Shown here: piece by piece, positions 1-7,981 of the stretch
Position numbering within the stretch: position 1 is the stretch's first letter
Layout of the letters: every line of letters starts with the position of its first letter
NCBI RefSeq assembly: GCF_003413745.1
Contig: NZ_QVID01000001.1
Span: 124,001-188,000, forward strand
Direction of reading: 5' to 3'
DNA length: 64,000 bases
From: Marixanthomonas ophiurae
GTDB taxonomy: Bacteria; Bacteroidota; Bacteroidia; Flavobacteriales; Flavobacteriaceae
The notes under the pieces: generated by a model
What the model saw: the letters and a program-made list of their open reading frames with translations, nothing else
Database searches by the model: none
Told to the model about the DNA's origin: nothing
Position numbers and translations under genes: made by a program

Positions 1-839
1 ACGTATGAATGTAGATTTTCGTTAAAAGAAGTGTTATAAATCATCGCTACTTCTACAGGGATATCATTTTTCTCCCCTTCCATAGAAATAACATCATTAA
101 TAATTGGTTCGCGTGTTTCATCTAAGAAACGGATAAACTCCTTTAAACCTTCTTCACTGTGGAAGGTTTCTGTAATAAAATCACCGTCATCATCTGTTTC
201 ACGTTTATCAGTGATGCTAATGGTAAGCCCTTTATTAAGAAAAGCTAATTCACGCATTCTACTCGCTAAAGTATCGTAGTTAAAATGACGCGTTTGTTTG
301 AATATTTCAGAATCAGGTTTAAAAGTTACAACCGTACCCCTCTTATCTGTTTCGCCAGTGGATTTTACAGGGTACATGGTTTTACCACGCTCGTATTCTT
401 GTTCCCATATTTTACCGTCACGATAAACCGTAGCTTTTAGGTTTTCAGACAAGGCATTTACAACCGAAACACCAACCCCATGCAAACCACCAGAAACTTT
501 ATAAGAATCTTTATCAAACTTACCCCCGGCACCAATTTTGGTCATAACCACCTCAAGAGCAGAAACCCCTTCTTTTTTGTGCATATCTACCGGAATACCC
601 CTACCGTTATCATTTACGGTCACCGAGTTGTCTTCATTAATCCAAACGTCTATGGTATCGCAATAGCCTCCCATCGCTTCATCAATGGAATTATCTACCA
701 CTTCATACACCAAATGATGCAATCCGCGTACGCCTACATCACCAATATACATTGATGGTCGCATGCGCACATGTTCCATTCCTTCTAATGCCTGAATACT
801 ATCGGCACCATATACTTTAATGTCTTTTTCGTCCTTCAT
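1..839 (-). CDS. gyrB: DNA gyrase subunit B, N-terminal part (cut by window edge)
   Basis: The minus strand reads open from an ATG at 839 to the left edge, about 279 codons. The translation starts MKDEKDIKVYGADSIQALEG and continues with the GHKL ATPase signatures of type II topoisomerases: EVVDNSIDEAMGG (Bergerat helix with the catalytic Glu and the Asn), NDNGRGIPV, and GGLHGVGVSVVNALS (ATP lid). GyrB is the ATPase subunit of gyrase, which introduces negative supercoils with GyrA. The C-terminal transducer/TOPRIM part is outside the window. ParE shares these motifs, so parE is the only serious alternative; the N-terminus reads like flavobacterial GyrB. A TAnnTTTG promoter box lies about 37 bp upstream. 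The protein is missed by stop-to-stop ORF calling because its stop is off the window. Confidence 0.93.
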   Translation of the reverse strand, partial: MKDEKDIKVYGADSIQALEGMEHVRMRPSMYIGDVGVRGLHHLVYEVVDNSIDEAMGGYCDTIDVWINEDNSVTVNDNGRGIPVDMHKKEGVSALEVVMTKIGAGGKFDKDSYKVSGGLHGVGVSVVNALSENLKATVYRDGKIWEQEYERGKTMYPVKSTGETDKRGTVVTFKPDSEIFKQTRHFNYDTLASRMRELAFLNKGLTISITDKRETDDDGDFITETFHSEEGLKEFIRFLDETREPIINDVISMEGEKNDIPVEVAMIYNTSFNENLHSY

Positions 840-875
840 AAATTTAGGTTGTTTTTCTTTCTGATACGTAACGAA

Positions 876-883
876 CAAATATA
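876..883 (-). promoter_or_regulatory. -7 promoter box for gyrB
   Basis: On the minus strand this reads TATATTTG, a perfect match to the Bacteroidota -7 consensus TAnnTTTG, 36 bp before the gyrB ATG. No clear -33 TTTG was seen at the expected spacing, so this is a candidate. Confidence 0.5.
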
Positions 884-962
884 ACGAAACCCATTATAAA
901 ATAAAGGCATTCCATTGATTAACCTCCGGAAGTTATTAACAGATTAATGTGAAAAAAAGACA

Positions 963-1001
963 GTAATTAAACCTTATCGGTTTATTACAGTCAAATTTGA
1001 C
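963..1001. promoter_or_regulatory. Hairpin plus 12-bp perfect palindrome between gyrB and the DUF2911 gene
   Basis: Positions 963-973 and 979-988 form an inverted repeat (GTAATTAAACC / GGTTTATTAC, one bulged T, loop TTATC). It is followed at once by GTCAAATTTGAC (990-1001), a perfect 12-bp palindrome. There is no T-run, so it is not a typical terminator. It lies in the divergent spacer between gyrB (minus) and the gene at 1121 (plus), where an operator would be placed. The regulator is unknown. Confidence 0.35.
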
Positions 1002-1098
1002 AGAGAGTCCTATTCTTTTATGATTTTAAAAAAAAGATGAAGACAAATTAAACATATAACTTTTAGAAAACTTTATAACAATTTCGTTTTTCAGAAGT

Positions 1099-1106
1099 TA
1101 TCTTTA
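1099..1106 (+). promoter_or_regulatory. -7 promoter box for the DUF2911 gene
   Basis: TATCTTTA, a one-base variant of TAnnTTTG, ends 14 bp before the ATG at 1121. The same octamer recurs before several other genes in this window. Confidence 0.4.
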
Positions 1107-1120
1107 AACAAAAAACAACT

Positions 1121-1666
1121 ATGAAGTCATTTCTTACTATACTATTTTTTGTAGCTATCACTGCTTTTAGCACCGATACTGTGCAGTCACAAACTTTCCC
1201 TAAGATGGATACAAGCCCTATGGATTTAGCAATGGCCCGTCCTGATAGAAACACACCTCCTATCGCCCGTGTTATTTACAGCCGACCACAAAAAAATGGG
1301 CGCGAAATTTTTGGGGAATTAGTTCCTTATGGAAAAGTATGGCGTACTGGAGCAAATGAAGCTACTGAATTGACTATATACGAACCTTTAAAGGTTAATG
1401 AAACAGTATTGCAGCCTGGAACGTATACGTTATATACCATTCCTGAAGAAGACATGTGGACCGTAATCATTAATAAAAACGCTAATGTTTGGGGTACTGT
1501 TTACAAAAAGGAAAACGACATTGTTAGACTAGAAACTCCAGCACGAAACGCCGCTGCTCCTGCAGAATCGCTTTCTATGGTTTTTAGACCTGAAAACAAC
1601 GGTGCAACCCTAATGATTGGATGGGACAAAACGTATGTAGAGGTACCTTTTGAAAAAGTAAAGTAA
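1121..1666 (+). CDS. Secreted DUF2911 family protein
   Basis: 181 aa. Residues 1-23 form a signal peptide ending in a VQSQ-type cleavage region, so the product is exported. The rest is one DUF2911 domain, recognised from VWRTGANEATE (about residues 69-79), the LQPGTYTLYTIP strand pair and the WTVIINKN and MIGWDKTYVEVPF motifs. The family is widespread in Bacteroidota; its biochemical role is not known to me. It stands alone, divergent from gyrB and convergent with queE (12-bp gap). Confidence 0.85.
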   Translation: MKSFLTILFFVAITAFSTDTVQSQTFPKMDTSPMDLAMARPDRNTPPIARVIYSRPQKNGREIFGELVPYGKVWRTGANEATELTIYEPLKVNETVLQPGTYTLYTIPEEDMWTVIINKNANVWGTVYKKENDIVRLETPARNAAAPAESLSMVFRPENNGATLMIGWDKTYVEVPFEKVK

Positions 1667-1678
1667 GGGAATTACATT

Positions 1679-2308
1679 TTACGGAATATTTAGGTACTTA
1701 TGGGTCTGTAAAGATACTTTCCATTTGGGGTTTTGCATGACATAGTCAACAATTTGTGACATCATTTTATCCCGTTTACTCCATTCGGGTTGTAAGTATA
1801 GAATACAGTTATTGTTTACTTTCTCGGCTTGCTCTTCAGCAAACTTAAAGTCATTTTTGTTGTAGATAATCACTTTTAGTTCGTGTGCCTTTTCGTATAT
1901 TTCCGGAGTTGGCAGTTTTATTTTTTTTGGTGAAAGGCAAATCCAATCCCAAATTCCTGTAAGCTTATATGCCCCAGAAGTTTCAATATGAACTTGCATG
2001 CCTTTATCCTTTAATTTCTTAGTTAAAGGCCCCATATCCCAAGTAAGCGGTTCACCACCTGTAATTACAATTGTTTTACTGTATTTATCTGCGTTGTCAA
2101 CTATTTGATTAATTTCAGTAGGCGGATGTATATCGGCATTCCAGCTTTCTTTAACATCGCACCAATGGCACCCTACGTCGCAACCCCCTATTCGTATAAA
2201 GTAAGCAGCTGTACCTTTATGAAAACCCTCTCCTTGTATGGTGTAAAATTCTTCCATGAGCGGAAGCATTTCCCCTTTATTAACCAATTCTTGTGTCTCT
2301 TTCTGCAT
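1679..2308 (-). CDS. queE: 7-carboxy-7-deazaguanine synthase QueE
   Basis: Radical SAM enzyme that converts 6-carboxy-tetrahydropterin to 7-carboxy-7-deazaguanine, the ring-contraction step of queuosine (preQ0) synthesis. The N-terminal motif YTIQGEGFHKGTAAYFIR is typical of QueE. The cluster Cys residues are in GGCDVGCHWCDVKESW (CxxxCxxC), and ITGGEPL is the SAM-binding GGE motif. The ATG at 2308 gives 209 aa. A TTG 9 bp further upstream would add three residues, but it overlaps the promoter box at 2315-2322. The gene is monocistronic here; no other queuosine gene is in the window. Confidence 0.93.
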   Translation of the reverse strand: MQKETQELVNKGEMLPLMEEFYTIQGEGFHKGTAAYFIRIGGCDVGCHWCDVKESWNADIHPPTEINQIVDNADKYSKTIVITGGEPLTWDMGPLTKKLKDKGMQVHIETSGAYKLTGIWDWICLSPKKIKLPTPEIYEKAHELKVIIYNKNDFKFAEEQAEKVNNNCILYLQPEWSKRDKMMSQIVDYVMQNPKWKVSLQTHKYLNIP

Positions 2309-2314
2309 AGATGG

Positions 2315-2322
2315 CAAAATTA
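2315..2322 (-). promoter_or_regulatory. -7 promoter box for queE, almost touching the start codon
   Basis: Minus-strand TAATTTTG matches TAnnTTTG exactly and ends 6 bp before the queE ATG (2308). Transcription would then begin at or next to the start codon, implying a leaderless or nearly leaderless mRNA. Confidence 0.4.
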
Positions 2323-2503
2323 CAATTTATAGTTGGCAGTTTAAGTGAAGTACAGGATGTTTTTATAATTATACAAAAAAGCAATTAATCGGTATTTTTA
2401 ACTTTTAAACGAAAAACGTTAACCTCATTTTTCAAAATGAACCATCTGCTTTAGGTTTGCGTATATATAAAATAAAGTTTCAACTAACCAAATTTTATTA
2501 CTT

Positions 2504-3220
2504 ATGTTTACTACAATCAAATTTTACATTTCTGTTTTCTTACTATTTTTTATTACCACTGTCAACAGCCAAGTAGCCATTGGCACGACAACGCCCGATG
2601 ATGGTTCTGCCTTGGAAATTGAAAGCACTAATGGAGCTTTGGTGCCACCACGTATGTCAGAATCTGATATGAATGCTATCCCTACTCCTTTGGACGGAGC
2701 CGTTGTTTTTAATACCGACAAACAAAAATTGGTTATTCGCTCTAATGGAAATTGGATCCCCTTATCTACAGGAAGTGCTAAGAGCATTGTACTTAATAAG
2801 GATTATGGTACAACCAATAATGGTGTGATTAATTCGAATGGTAATACTTATCAAGATTTTCCATTAAGTGCTGGGGATATTCTTGAGGACGACAATACTA
2901 TTTTTGAATTTTTAACAAAAGGAAGCATTAAGGTAAATGTAAGTGGAGTTTATTTTATGTCTGCCGCCTTGTCTATTAGAAATCTTCCCGCAACAAGCAC
3001 AAAATACGTTTTAGCCGTTGAAAGAAATGGAGATCTTATCGGCTATTTAACAAGAGGAAATGTAGAACTCCCCAATTCTGACTTTTGGGGTGCAAGTGGC
3101 TCCTTGATGTATTCGTTAGAAGCCGATGATGAATTAAAATTCAGATACGTAATTAATAATGGAAACATTACAACTTTCAATGCACGATTCATGAATATTG
3201 GCATTAACAAAATAAACTAA
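2504..3220 (+). CDS. Secreted protein with C1q/TNF-like C-terminal region
   Basis: 238 aa with a signal peptide (residues 1-22, ending NSQ). Residues 23-75 carry the repeat-like head VAIGTTTPDDGSALEIES...GALVPPRMS...PLDGAVVFNTD. This is common in Bacteroidota surface proteins that use trimeric, phage-tail-like N-terminal segments. Residues about 100-238 are beta-rich with a GVYFMSAALSIRN...EADDELKFRYVI pattern like C1q/TNF jelly rolls. The likely role is a secreted or surface-bound trimer; the ligand is unknown. No operon partner is evident. The family assignment rests on pattern reading only. Confidence 0.6.
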   Translation: MFTTIKFYISVFLLFFITTVNSQVAIGTTTPDDGSALEIESTNGALVPPRMSESDMNAIPTPLDGAVVFNTDKQKLVIRSNGNWIPLSTGSAKSIVLNKDYGTTNNGVINSNGNTYQDFPLSAGDILEDDNTIFEFLTKGSIKVNVSGVYFMSAALSIRNLPATSTKYVLAVERNGDLIGYLTRGNVELPNSDFWGASGSLMYSLEADDELKFRYVINNGNITTFNARFMNIGINKIN

Positions 3221-3243
3221 TTAAATAACCCTTTTTGTAAGCC

Positions 3244-3268
3244 GAAATTTTAAATCCCTTAAAATTTC
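3244..3268. terminator. AT-rich hairpin after the C1q-like gene
   Basis: GAAATTTTAA (3244-3253) and TTAAAATTTC (3259-3268) form a perfect 10-bp inverted repeat with an ATCCC loop, 23 bp after the stop of the preceding gene. No T-run follows, so termination is uncertain. Confidence 0.3.
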
Positions 3269-3308
3269 CAAAGCACCTGTACAATTGCTATTTTTATCGA
3301 AAATTTAA

Positions 3309-4835
3309 ATGATGGCAGACAAAAAGGCTTTTTTTGACCATATTGAAAAAGGATACACCACCAAAGGTGAATCCATTACATTAGGTGCTGCTATGCTGGG
3401 AGGCGAAACCCTCACCAATGCGTTGGTTAAAATCCCACTAAAGACCATGAACCGTCACGGCCTTATTGCCGGTGCCACAGGAACTGGGAAAACGAAATCA
3501 TTACAAGTTTTAGCGGAAAACCTTTCAGAAAAAGGAGTTCCAGTTTTGTTAATGGACATGAAAGGTGATCTTAGCGGAATCGCCGAACCAAGTCCTGGTC
3601 ATGCCAAGATTGACGAACGCCATGAAAAGATTGGCATTCCCTTTACCGCAAAGAAATTTCCGGTTGAAATTATGACGCTTTCGGAACAAAACGGTGTTCG
3701 CCTTCGAGCCACTGTAAGTGAGTTTGGCCCTGTGCTGTTATCGCGTATTTTGGACGTAAGTGAAACCCAAGCGGGAATTATTTCAGTAATATTTAAATAC
3801 TGTGATGACAATAAGCTTCCCCTCTTAGATTTAAAAGATTTCAAAAAAATATTACAATACGCTACAAACGAAGGAAAAGAAGAGTTTTCTGAAGAATATG
3901 GCCGTATTTCCTCTGCTTCAACAGGTGCTATTTTACGTCGTATCGTAGCATTAGAACAACAAGGTGGTGACTTATTTTTTGGCGAAAAATCATTTGATAC
4001 CGATGATTTACTGCGAATAGATAAAAATGGAATGGGCTATATTAATATTGTACGCCTTACCGATATTCAAGATCGCCCCAAGCTCTTTTCAACCTTTATG
4101 TTGAGTTTGCTAGCCGAAATATACACCACATTCCCTGAACAAGGTGATAGCGGCAGACCAGAATTAGTAATCTTTATAGATGAAGCACATTTACTATTTA
4201 AAGAGGCGAGTGATGCTTTGTTGGACCAAATTGAAAGTATTGTAAAGCTGATTCGCTCAAAAGGGGTAGGACTGTATTTTGTAACTCAAAATCCAACCGA
4301 TGTTCCCGATGCTGTTTTAAGTCAATTAGGCTTAAAAGTACAACACGCATTGCGAGCCTTTACAGCAAAAGACCGAAAAGCCATTAAATTGACTGCTGAA
4401 AACTATCCTATTTCAGAATATTATAAAACTGACGAAGTATTGACCAAGTTGGGAATTGGAGAAGCTTTGGTTTCTGCCTTAAATGAAAAAGGAATCCCAA
4501 CCCCTTTGGCTGCTACCATGATGCGTGCTCCAATGAGTCGAATGGATATTCTGGAAGACCAAGAGTTAAAAGAATTATTAGGAGAGTCAAAACTCATTAA
4601 AAAGTATAACGAAACCGTAGATCGTGAAAGCGCCTACGAATTATTAAACGATAAAATTGACATCGCTGAAAAAGAAGATGCTAAAGAAAAGGCAGAAAAA
4701 GAAAAGGCTAAAGTAAAACGCTCCAGCAGTCGTTCTTCTTCGCGAAGCAGCCGGCAAAACCCCATTGTTAAAGTATTGAGCAGTCCAACTGTAATACGGA
4801 GCGTATTGGGTATATTGGGAAAATTATTAAAATAA
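3309..4835 (+). CDS. HerA-type helicase/ATPase, DUF853 family
   Basis: 508 aa P-loop ATPase of the HerA/FtsK-like group. It has Walker A GATGTGKTKS (about residues 55-64), MDMKGDLSG just after it, and Walker B LVIFIDEAHLLF (about 283-294), followed by QNPTDVPDAVLSQLGLKVQHALRAF as in E. coli YjgR. Residues from about 445 form a charged, Lys/Glu-rich tail with an RSSSRSSSRSSR stretch, then a short hydrophobic end. The role is probably a DNA-translocating ATPase; no nuclease partner (NurA) is adjacent, so a DNA-repair role is not shown. A second ATG lies at 3312. A TATTTTTA box at 3289-3296 could be its promoter. The next gene starts 22 bp downstream. Confidence 0.85.
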   Translation: MMADKKAFFDHIEKGYTTKGESITLGAAMLGGETLTNALVKIPLKTMNRHGLIAGATGTGKTKSLQVLAENLSEKGVPVLLMDMKGDLSGIAEPSPGHAKIDERHEKIGIPFTAKKFPVEIMTLSEQNGVRLRATVSEFGPVLLSRILDVSETQAGIISVIFKYCDDNKLPLLDLKDFKKILQYATNEGKEEFSEEYGRISSASTGAILRRIVALEQQGGDLFFGEKSFDTDDLLRIDKNGMGYINIVRLTDIQDRPKLFSTFMLSLLAEIYTTFPEQGDSGRPELVIFIDEAHLLFKEASDALLDQIESIVKLIRSKGVGLYFVTQNPTDVPDAVLSQLGLKVQHALRAFTAKDRKAIKLTAENYPISEYYKTDEVLTKLGIGEALVSALNEKGIPTPLAATMMRAPMSRMDILEDQELKELLGESKLIKKYNETVDRESAYELLNDKIDIAEKEDAKEKAEKEKAKVKRSSSRSSSRSSRQNPIVKVLSSPTVIRSVLGILGKLLK

Positions 4836-4857
4836 AAACAGACACTAAAAATTATAT

Positions 4858-5436
4858 ATGAAACAGACACTTTTATTAGGCGCATTAACCACCATTCTAT
4901 TTATTTCTTGTAATACGGAAAAGGACCCTTTTGTTATTGGCGAAGGGAGCATTGGCAACTTAGATAAGACCATCCAAATGAAACAGGTGGATTCTATTTT
5001 TGCTGAAGACTCCATTGTAAAGCTTAACCCGATAAAGAACGCTTTAGGCACACAAGGCGAAGTAGAAATTTATGACAAAGAAGGAAATAAACTGCTATTG
5101 CTTTCTCCAGAAGATGAAAACGACCCCAATGCAACCGTAACCAATGTTCAGGTGTTTGATACACGTTACAAAACTGAAAAAGGATTAACAAGTGGCAGTA
5201 CTTTTAAAGATGTAAAGGCCAATTATACAATTTCAAATATTGAAAGCACGATTAACTCAGTTGTCGTTTTTTTAAAGGATAGTGAAATATACTTAACCAT
5301 TGAAAAAAGTGAACTTCCAGAAAATTTGCGATACAATCCCAATGCAAAAATTGAAGCCAGCCAAATACCAGATGGTGCCAAATTTAAATATTTTATGATT
5401 GGATGGGAGCCTAACAAGACTGCCGAAAAAGAATAA
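4858..5436 (+). CDS. Lipoprotein, unknown function
   Basis: 192 aa. An SPII signal with lipobox LFISC puts the lipidated Cys at about residue 18, followed by NTEKDPF. The body has no domain I recognise. It is rich in Asp, Glu and Lys and predicted beta-rich (GEVEIYDKEGNKLLLLSPEDENDP, an expression resembling small envelope lipoproteins). It is 22 bp downstream of the HerA-like gene, so probably co-transcribed, and is followed by a strong terminator. Confidence 0.65.
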   Translation: MKQTLLLGALTTILFISCNTEKDPFVIGEGSIGNLDKTIQMKQVDSIFAEDSIVKLNPIKNALGTQGEVEIYDKEGNKLLLLSPEDENDPNATVTNVQVFDTRYKTEKGLTSGSTFKDVKANYTISNIESTINSVVVFLKDSEIYLTIEKSELPENLRYNPNAKIEASQIPDGAKFKYFMIGWEPNKTAEKE

Positions 5437-5466
5437 ATTTTTCCAAAACCTTCTCAATATTTTGTT

Positions 5467-5492
5467 AAGCCCCGCCATAAAGCGGGGTTTTT
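5467..5492 (+). terminator. Rho-independent terminator
   Basis: CCCCGC (5470-5475), loop CATAAA, GCGGGG (5482-5487), then TTTTT. The flanking AAG/TTT can extend the stem. It closes the HerA-lipoprotein pair. Confidence 0.85.
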
Positions 5493-5527
5493 CTATTAAT
5501 TTTAATAATCAACCAACACAACTAATT

Positions 5528-5713
5528 ATGATAAAGATTTTAGGATTTATTTTAACTATCGGCGGGGCTATTGCATTAGTACTTGGCGTATTGAGTGTAT
5601 TTGGAAGTTTAAATGTGGGACTTAGTCCTTGGGCACTTATTATTCTAGGTATTGTTTTCTTCTTTGCTGGAATTGGTCTATTGAAGAAAAGAAATGATAC
5701 CGATGAAACCTAA
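5528..5713 (+). CDS. Small two-helix membrane protein
   Basis: 61 aa from the ATG at 5528, which is just after the terminator; the open frame extends upstream into the previous gene but that part is not coding. Two transmembrane segments (about residues 5-27 and 34-53) are joined by a short SLNVGLSPW turn, and the end is KKRNDTDET. It resembles the many short membrane proteins of the DUF3185/YtxH-neighbour type, but I cannot assign a family. The next gene starts 32 bp downstream. Confidence 0.6.
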   Translation: MIKILGFILTIGGAIALVLGVLSVFGSLNVGLSPWALIILGIVFFFAGIGLLKKRNDTDET

Positions 5714-5745
5714 AAATTTAATTAATTCAATTAAAAAATACAATT

Positions 5746-5985
5746 ATGCCAAACCCAAGAATAAAAAACGAAGATCAGTACGAAGCTCTTCGAGACAAAG
5801 GGTACAGTAAAGAAAAAGCAGCTCGTATTGCCAATACACCTAATTCAGGCCAAAAAGGAGGCAAAGCACAACCCTACGAAGAATGGACAAAAGATGAATT
5901 GTACGATCAGGCAAAAAATGTAGGTATCGACGGTCGTTCTAAAATGAATAAAAACCAATTAATAAATGCATTACGAAATAACTAA
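5746..5985 (+). CDS. Small Rho_N/SAP-like domain protein
   Basis: 79 aa. The N-terminal half (YEALRDKGYSKEKAARIAN) is a motif seen in many short bacterial proteins. The C-terminal half (WTKDELYDQAKNVGIDGRSKMNKNQLINALRN) fits the Rho N-terminal helix-extended-loop-helix fold, a small nucleic-acid-binding module. The exact role is unknown; a chromatin-associated or stress protein is possible. Its stop codon overlaps the next start (TAATG), indicating translational coupling. Confidence 0.7.
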   Translation: MPNPRIKNEDQYEALRDKGYSKEKAARIANTPNSGQKGGKAQPYEEWTKDELYDQAKNVGIDGRSKMNKNQLINALRNN

Positions 5986-6404
5986 TGAGCATACAACCCT
6001 TTCATTTAGCAATTCCCGTACACAACCTTAATGAATGTCGAATTTTCTACCGCGATGTGTTAGGCTTTACTGAAGGCCGAAGCAGTGAACATTGGGTAGA
6101 CTTTGACTTTTTTGGGCATCAATTGGTCATTCATTATAAAGAAAAGACTAAAACAGATTCATCATCAAACCCCGTAGACGGTAAAGATGTTCCTGTTCCT
6201 CATTTCGGTGTAGTTTTAGACATGAAAACCTTTAAAGCTTTTTCTTCGCTGTTAAAAAGTAAAAATATTACCTTTATCATTGAGCCGTATATTCGGTTTA
6301 AAGGAAAAGCCGGGGAGCAAGCCACGATGTTTTTTAAAGACCCATCTGGCAATGCCCTCGAATTTAAAGCCTTTAAAGATATGAACCAACTTTTCTCCAC
6401 CTAA
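5985..6404 (+). CDS. VOC family (glyoxalase/dioxygenase fold) protein
   Basis: 139 aa with the paired beta-alpha-beta-beta-beta modules of the vicinal oxygen chelate superfamily. HLAIPVHNLNECRIFYRDVLGF opens module 1, HFGVVLDMKTFKAF opens module 2, and KDPSGNALEFKAFKD supplies the C-terminal Glu ligand. The metal ligands would be the first His, the His of the second module and this Glu. The substrate cannot be predicted. It overlaps the previous stop by one base and is followed after 4 bp by the permease gene. Confidence 0.8.
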   Translation: MSIQPFHLAIPVHNLNECRIFYRDVLGFTEGRSSEHWVDFDFFGHQLVIHYKEKTKTDSSSNPVDGKDVPVPHFGVVLDMKTFKAFSSLLKSKNITFIIEPYIRFKGKAGEQATMFFKDPSGNALEFKAFKDMNQLFST

Positions 6405-6408
6405 CTGA

Positions 6409-7434
6409 ATGAAATCAATCTCTCCACAAATAATTAGACAAGTATTTGTCTTATTACTTATTTTACTAATGGGTAGCCTTATTTTTAAGGAAATGGCACC
6501 CTACCTTTCTGGTGTTTTAGGCGCTGTTACTATTTATGTTTTGTTGCGCGGCTGGATGAAAAAACTGGTCCAAAAAAAAGGTTGGAATTCCAATCTTGCA
6601 GCAGGTTTATTAATGTTACTTTCCTTTATTGGAATTTTACTACCGGTTTCGGGCATTGTTTTAATGTTGGGAAATAAAATAGGTAATGCAGTTCAAAATT
6701 CTGAAGAGGTTATTAGAGCCTTTAAAGAACAGTTAGGTGAATGGGAAACCCGACTTGGTTATGACCTTACTTCCCAAATAGATGCTTCTGCCATTTCATC
6801 TTGGATTTCAACCCAACTACAAAGTTTTGCTGGTGGTACGTTCAACATGTTTATTGCAATTGGACTGATGTATTTTATGTTGTATTACATGCTTACCAAC
6901 CGGAAAGAGTTGAAAGAGTCTTTATTTGATTACATACCAATTGGAGACAAAAACTTAAAAACCATAGGAGACGAGGCCAATGCTATGGTTCGCGCTAATG
7001 CTATTGGCATTCCCTTAGTAGCACTTGCACAAGGTATTGTAGCCCTTATTGGATTTTTAATATTTGGTGTTGAAGATCCTTTATTTTGGTTTGTAATTAC
7101 AACAATTGGCTCCATGATCCCATTTATAGGAACCCTAATTGGTATTCTTCCTGTGTTTATTCTATCATTGTCGACAGGAGATACCTTTCAAGCTTGGGGC
7201 ATTTTATTATACGGTTTTATCATTGTTGGCTCTACCGATAATATTTTCAGAATGTATGCCCTTAAAAAACTAGATAACGTACACCCATTAATAACCTTTA
7301 TAGGTGTCGTTGTAGGCGTTCCATTATTTGGTTTTATTGGATTGATTTTTGGCCCCCTGCTTATTAGCTTGTTTTTAATTATACTCCGTATTTATCGAAA
7401 AGAATACGCTAAAACACACGATGAGAAACTATAG
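6409..7434 (+). CDS. AI-2E family transporter
   Basis: 341 aa with about eight transmembrane segments and the family pattern: an N-terminal helix pair, an extracellular helical region, then PLFWFVITTIGSMIPFIGTLIGILPV and GSTDNIFRMYALKK...HPLITFIGVVVGVPLFGFIGLIFGPLLISL. The family includes E. coli TqsA (AI-2 export) and Na+/H+ antiporters, so the substrate is open. It is part of a tightly packed run with 4-bp and 2-bp gaps to its neighbours. Confidence 0.88.
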   Translation: MKSISPQIIRQVFVLLLILLMGSLIFKEMAPYLSGVLGAVTIYVLLRGWMKKLVQKKGWNSNLAAGLLMLLSFIGILLPVSGIVLMLGNKIGNAVQNSEEVIRAFKEQLGEWETRLGYDLTSQIDASAISSWISTQLQSFAGGTFNMFIAIGLMYFMLYYMLTNRKELKESLFDYIPIGDKNLKTIGDEANAMVRANAIGIPLVALAQGIVALIGFLIFGVEDPLFWFVITTIGSMIPFIGTLIGILPVFILSLSTGDTFQAWGILLYGFIIVGSTDNIFRMYALKKLDNVHPLITFIGVVVGVPLFGFIGLIFGPLLISLFLIILRIYRKEYAKTHDEKL

Positions 7435-7436
7435 CC

Positions 7437-7919
7437 ATGTTCCGCAAGTTTTCAACAACTAACTATCCACCAACAAGTAAACCTGTATTGGTCTGGGATG
7501 GCGAATGTGGTTTCTGCAAGTATTGGGTAACACGTTGGAAGAGTATGACCAATGATAAAATTGACTATATAACCTATCAAGAAATAGCTTCGCAGTTTCA
7601 AGATATTCCTATAAAAGAATTTAAAAAAGCGTCTCGCCTTATCGAAACAGACGGAAAGGTTTACAGTGGGCCAAATTCGGCTTATCGAAGTTATACTTAC
7701 ACAAACAAAAGTCTTCCGTGGCATAAATGGTATACCAATTACAATTGGTTTACACAGCTAAGTGACCACGGCTACAATTTTATAGCAAAACACCGATCAT
7801 TCTTTTTTAACCTGACTAAACTGTTCTTCGGAAGCAATCCTAAACAGTTAAAATGGTATTGGCTACTCTACCTACTATTACTTTTGGCAGTTTTTTATAA
7901 ACTCTTTGGCTTTTTATAA
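7437..7919 (+). CDS. DCC family thiol protein (DUF393)
   Basis: 160 aa. The motif VWDGECGFCKYWVTRWK (residues about 20-36) holds the DxxCxxC signature of the DCC/DUF393 family, which has a thioredoxin-like fold and is presumed to act in thiol-disulfide exchange. The C-terminal 25 residues form one membrane helix, so the protein is probably tail-anchored. Substrate unknown. Confidence 0.85.
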   Translation: MFRKFSTTNYPPTSKPVLVWDGECGFCKYWVTRWKSMTNDKIDYITYQEIASQFQDIPIKEFKKASRLIETDGKVYSGPNSAYRSYTYTNKSLPWHKWYTNYNWFTQLSDHGYNFIAKHRSFFFNLTKLFFGSNPKQLKWYWLLYLLLLLAVFYKLFGFL

Positions 7920-7952
7920 CAATTCTTTAAAACTATTTTATTTTTGAAATTG

Positions 7953-7960
7953 TATCTTTC
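7953..7960 (+). promoter_or_regulatory. -7 promoter box for the YkvA-like gene
   Basis: TATCTTTC, a TAnnTTTG variant, 21 bp before the ATG at 7982; it lies in the only sizeable gap of this gene run. Confidence 0.35.
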
Positions 7961-7981
7961 AGAAAACAAAAATAACCGACA

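Noticed and set aside
480-755. 91-aa open frame on the plus strand
   Set aside because: It is antisense to gyrB, whose conserved ATPase motifs are in the minus-strand frame across the same bases.
840-1120. Chromosomal replication origin next to gyrB
   Set aside because: No dnaA gene, no cluster of DnaA boxes (TTATCCACA-like) and no AT-rich unwinding element; gyrB is not reliably linked to oriC in Bacteroidota.
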